64,000 nt of DNA. Origin: JANLYC01 sp963750495. Lineage in GTDB: Bacteria > Actinomycetota > Actinomycetes > Propionibacteriales > Nocardioidaceae. The notes beneath the pieces are model-generated. The model was not told the origin of the DNA. It did not search any database and saw nothing but the letters and a program-made list of their open reading frames with translations. The stretch spans positions 1,178,001 through 1,242,000 of the forward strand of contig CAVVQV010000004.1 of NCBI GenBank assembly GCA_963750495.1, in the 5' to 3' direction. The position numbers and the translations under genes are program-made. Of this stretch, positions 61,376-64,000 are shown piece after piece (within the stretch, counting starts at the first letter, position 1; each line of letters begins with the position of its first letter).

Positions 61376-62644
61376 TCAGCCTCCTTGACTGGTCGGGGAC
61401 ATGATCAATGGCATCACGAGATGGACCTCGGTCCCGGACGCCGGGCTGGTGATCACGTCGGCCCGGCCGCCGTGACGGGTGACGCGGTCGACGATCGAGC
61501 GCCGCACGCCGTGGCGATCGTCGGGAACGGCGTCCGGGTCGAACCCGCGACCGCGGTCGCGAACGAACACCTCGAGCTGACGGTCACTGACCTCGGCGAA
61601 GACATCGATGCGCTTGGCACCGGAGTGTCTGGACGCATTGACCATCGCCTCGCGGGCCGCCGCGACGAGCGCGGAGGTGCGTGCCTCGACCGGGCAGTCC
61701 CCGACGACGACGAGCTCGATCGGGACCTGATGGGCGAGCTCGACCTCACCAACGGCCTGCTGGAGCGCTGCTCGTACGGTCGCGTCGGTACCTGCCGACG
61801 GGTCGAACAGCCAGCTGCGCAGCTCACGTTCCTGGGTGCGTGCCAGCTGTGACACCACAGCCGGGTCGTCGGACTGGCGCTGGATCAGCGCCAGCGTCTG
61901 CAGCACCGAGTCGTGCAAGTGCGCGGCGACGTCAGCCCGCTCCTGGCTACGAATCCGCTCGGTTCGCTCGCGCCGCAGCTCGCGGTTGAGCCGCAGTCCC
62001 CACGGTCCGAGCACCAGCCCCAGGCCGAGCACGGCCAGGCCGATGGCCCCCACGATCTGCCCCAGGCCGGCCGAACCCGAAAGCCCCGCCTGGAACACCC
62101 CGAAGCCGATGGCCGCGACCAGGAGAACTGCCCCGACCACGACCCGGAACCACGCCTTCCAGCCCCCGGAGGTGCTCAGCCACTCCTCGCGGTCGCTCTC
62201 GTCGGCCTGCCGCCAGAGCAGCGCCAGCCCGGCGGCGGCGACGAGGAGCGGCCAGAACAGCCGGGGGCTGATCCAGAGGCCGAGGACCTGCAGCAGCACG
62301 ATCCCGCCGAGGGCGATCGCCCCGATGGACAGGGCGAGCCCGAGGTCGCGGCGGCGGATGACCCGTCCCGTCGGACTGTCCCGGAAACCGCGTCGGCTCG
62401 CCGCGGTGAGGCCCGGGGCGGTCCGGTCGTCGTCCAGCGTCGGGTCGTTGAGCGGGACGAAGGCCCAGAGGGCGGCGTACAGCAGCACGCCGAAGCCGCT
62501 CCACAGCACCATCACGAGGAACGCGACGCGGACGACGCTGGTGGCAACGCCCAGATGGCGGGCCACACCGGACGCGACACCGGCCAGGAACCGGTCCTCG
62601 GAGTCGCGAAACACGCGACGGGGTGCCGAGATCGGGTAACTCAT
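61376..62644 (-). CDS. PspC-domain sensor histidine kinase
   Basis: 422 residues. The N-terminal PspC domain (RVFRDSEDRFLAGVASGVARHLGVATSVVRVAFLVMVLWSGFGVLLYAALWAFVP) is followed by four more spans (residues 100-215), a short linker, and a NarL-type kinase core. The dimerisation box DVAAHLHDSVLQTLALIQRQ carries the phospho-histidine, and the ATPase has EAMVNASRHSGA and VRDRGRGFDPDAVPDDRHGV. Related actinobacterial PspC kinases respond to membrane or envelope stress. Divergent from another PspC-domain gene, which may be its target. Confidence 0.93.
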   Translation of the reverse strand: MSYPISAPRRVFRDSEDRFLAGVASGVARHLGVATSVVRVAFLVMVLWSGFGVLLYAALWAFVPLNDPTLDDDRTAPGLTAASRRGFRDSPTGRVIRRRDLGLALSIGAIALGGIVLLQVLGLWISPRLFWPLLVAAAGLALLWRQADESDREEWLSTSGGWKAWFRVVVGAVLLVAAIGFGVFQAGLSGSAGLGQIVGAIGLAVLGLGLVLGPWGLRLNRELRRERTERIRSQERADVAAHLHDSVLQTLALIQRQSDDPAVVSQLARTQERELRSWLFDPSAGTDATVRAALQQAVGEVELAHQVPIELVVVGDCPVEARTSALVAAAREAMVNASRHSGAKRIDVFAEVSDRQLEVFVRDRGRGFDPDAVPDDRHGVRRSIVDRVTRHGGRADVITSPASGTEVHLVMPLIMSPTSQGG

Positions 62645-62689
62645 GGTTCCATGATCGTCGCATGGTGGTCACGAGACCATGGGCGTGTG

Positions 62690-62755
62690 CCCTGACTCGC
62701 CCCTGACACGGGATCAGGGTGCGCACATCAACATCGGGGGCGTCCCCGATGTGCG
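62690..62755. promoter_or_regulatory. dyads in the divergent kinase/PspC promoter region
   Basis: The gap contains a 9-bp perfect inverted repeat ACATCGGGG (62731-62739) / CCCCGATGT (62744-62752), overlapped by an alternative pairing CGCACATC (62722-62729) / GATGTGCG (62748-62755). To its left are CCCTGA (62690-62695), CCCTGA (62701-62706) and TCAGGG (62714-62719). These are good candidates for binding of the LuxR-type regulator encoded next door. Confidence 0.5.
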
Positions 62756-62785
62756 AGGCAGCCGACATCGACGACAGTTGCTCAC

Positions 62786-64000
62786 ATGACCAACGCATCT
62801 CCGTCCCAGGACTCCGGACCTCGGGTCACCCGTGAGCAAGTCCACGACCTCTCCCGCCTGCGTCGCAGCAGCCATCCACGCATGTTGGCCGGGGTGGCCG
62901 AAGGGTTGAGCCGTCACCTCGACATCGATCCGTTGCTCATCCGCATCATCTTCGGGGCGCTCACGATCTTCGGCGGCGCGGGGATCGTGCTGTATCTCAT
63001 TGCGTGGCTGACGATCCCGTCCGACAACGCCTACGACTCCCCCGCATCGGGCGCGCTGCGCCAGGATCCCGAACGCGTGATTGTGGCCGGTCTGGCACTG
63101 GCCGCCATCGCTGGTGCAGTCACGCTGTTGGGCGCGATCGGGTTCGCCACGCCCCGGCCCTGGGCCGTCATCACGGTCAGTCTGCTGGCGCTGGTGCTGT
63201 TCGCACTGTTCAGCCGACGAGGCGGCCGGCCGACTCCGGCGGCGTCACAGCCGACGCCGTATACCGGCGCCGGGCCCCAGGGCACCGCTCACGACGCAGT
63301 CGCCACCACAGACCCGACAGCGAGCCCTGCGTCACCAGTCGTCACGCCCGACGAACGAGCTGCCGAGGTGTCCGCGTGGTGGCAGCGTGCTCCCGACCGT
63401 GCTCCTCCGGCACCGCCGGGCGGCCTTTACCCGCCCTCCCCACAACCCCCACCGCTGGGCCGTGAACCGCGACCCCGATCGCGGCTCACGCCGATCGCCC
63501 TGGCCGTCATGGTCCTCACGCTCGGCGGCATCTGGCTCGTCGACGTGTCCGGAGCGGACGTCCACCCGTCTGTCTACCCCGGAACCGTGTTGGCGATCAC
63601 GGCAGCGGCTCTGCTCCTGGGCTCGTGGTTCGGCCGGGCCAAGCTGCTGATCCCGCTCGGGCTGCTCAGCGCGCTCGTGACGGCGGGCTTCGTCGTGATC
63701 GGCCCCGGCCCGTACGGCGAACGGGTCTACACGCCGACATCGGCAGCAGCGGTCCAGGGTCGGTACGAGCACGGTGCAGGACGGCTGGTGCTCAACCTCG
63801 ACGAGGTGAGCGACATCAACAACCTCGACGGCCGCACCATCGTCGTGGACAGCCACGTCGGACAGGTGCAGGTCATCGTGCCGACCAGCGTCGACGCCGA
63901 GATCCACGCACACGTGCGGGGTGGCGACATCGCCGGCGCCGCCGTCACCGAGGACGTCGGCAACGGCGGGCAGGACGCGGTGATCTCGGCCCGCAACGAC
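62786..64000 (+). CDS. PspC domain-containing membrane protein (3' end outside window)
   Basis: The frame starts at ATG 62786 and is open to the last base, 405 codons. Residues 25-75 are a PspC domain (RSSHPRMLAGVAEGLSRHLDIDPLLIRIIFGALTIFGGAGIVLYLIAWLTIP). Two further spans, a Pro/Ala-rich cytoplasmic loop (residues 150-225) and three more spans follow. The last part, DGRTIVVDSHVGQVQVIVPTSVDAEIHAHVRGGDI, is the beginning of a LiaF/toastrack-like beta domain. It likely forms an envelope-stress module with the divergent kinase-regulator pair. Confidence 0.88.
   Translation, partial: MTNASPSQDSGPRVTREQVHDLSRLRRSSHPRMLAGVAEGLSRHLDIDPLLIRIIFGALTIFGGAGIVLYLIAWLTIPSDNAYDSPASGALRQDPERVIVAGLALAAIAGAVTLLGAIGFATPRPWAVITVSLLALVLFALFSRRGGRPTPAASQPTPYTGAGPQGTAHDAVATTDPTASPASPVVTPDERAAEVSAWWQRAPDRAPPAPPGGLYPPSPQPPPLGREPRPRSRLTPIALAVMVLTLGGIWLVDVSGADVHPSVYPGTVLAITAAALLLGSWFGRAKLLIPLGLLSALVTAGFVVIGPGPYGERVYTPTSAAAVQGRYEHGAGRLVLNLDEVSDINNLDGRTIVVDSHVGQVQVIVPTSVDAEIHAHVRGGDIAGAAVTEDVGNGGQDAVISARND

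Overview
The window is GC-rich (roughly two thirds G+C by eye) with GTG and TTG starts common, tightly packed genes and many ATGA overlaps. Gene content and order point to an aerobic actinobacterium of the Nocardioides/Aeromicrobium type (Propionibacteriales). The right part keeps the order known from Mycobacterium tuberculosis around uvrD1: M23 peptidase, sucC-sucD, perM, purN, purH. No tRNA, rRNA or CRISPR array was seen.

Layout. 1-12 kb: GNAT acetyltransferases, a PLP trans-sulfuration enzyme divergent from an Lrp regulator, an MFS exporter, a purine phosphoribosyltransferase, galK, a GuaB1-type GMP reductase, icd and mdh on either side of a perfect 18-bp palindrome, and a secreted ScyD/ScyE-like protein. 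12-18.6 kb: a PadR-ABC-FtsX operon with three operator-like dyads, a winged-helix HTH_42 protein with a C-terminal frameshift, a VOC protein and a DUF1772 membrane protein.

18.7-42.6 kb is the most coherent block: a choline / glycine betaine / one-carbon region. It holds a dimethylglycine/sarcosine dehydrogenase-like gene (three frameshifts as read) with etfB-etfA; betB-betA-proV-proW-proX for betaine uptake and choline oxidation; an IclR regulator; purU; an MttB-family methyltransferase without pyrrolysine; a second IclR regulator; a corrinoid protein; a methyl-H4folate:corrinoid methyltransferase; a RACo-type corrinoid activator; a DUF1638 protein; a MetF-like reductase; and folD. Together these could take choline to glycine betaine, remove one methyl group by a cobalamin route usually described from anaerobes, remove the others by flavin dehydrogenation, and oxidise the C1 units on folate to formate. 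A putative GTTGC-N7-GCAAC operator lies before both the dehydrogenase operon and the bet operon.

Inside this block, between the converging purU and mttB-like genes, sits a 1.16-kb segment bounded by perfect 44-bp inverted repeats. It carries one gene, with an AbiEi-like winged helix and a DUF559 nuclease-like domain. It looks like a single-gene mobile cassette. Two related-looking long palindromes (about 10.75 and 23.15 kb) form another small repeat family.

42.7-64 kb: a SAM methyltransferase, a decayed alpha/beta hydrolase, purH-purN-perM, a sigma-like domain fused to a membrane segment and extracellular domains, a DUF2182 remnant, sucD-sucC, several hydrolases, a B12-binding protein, an M23 peptidase, PcrA/UvrD helicase, small membrane and GNAT proteins, and a PspC-domain histidine kinase/LuxR regulator pair divergent from a PspC-domain protein that runs off the window end.
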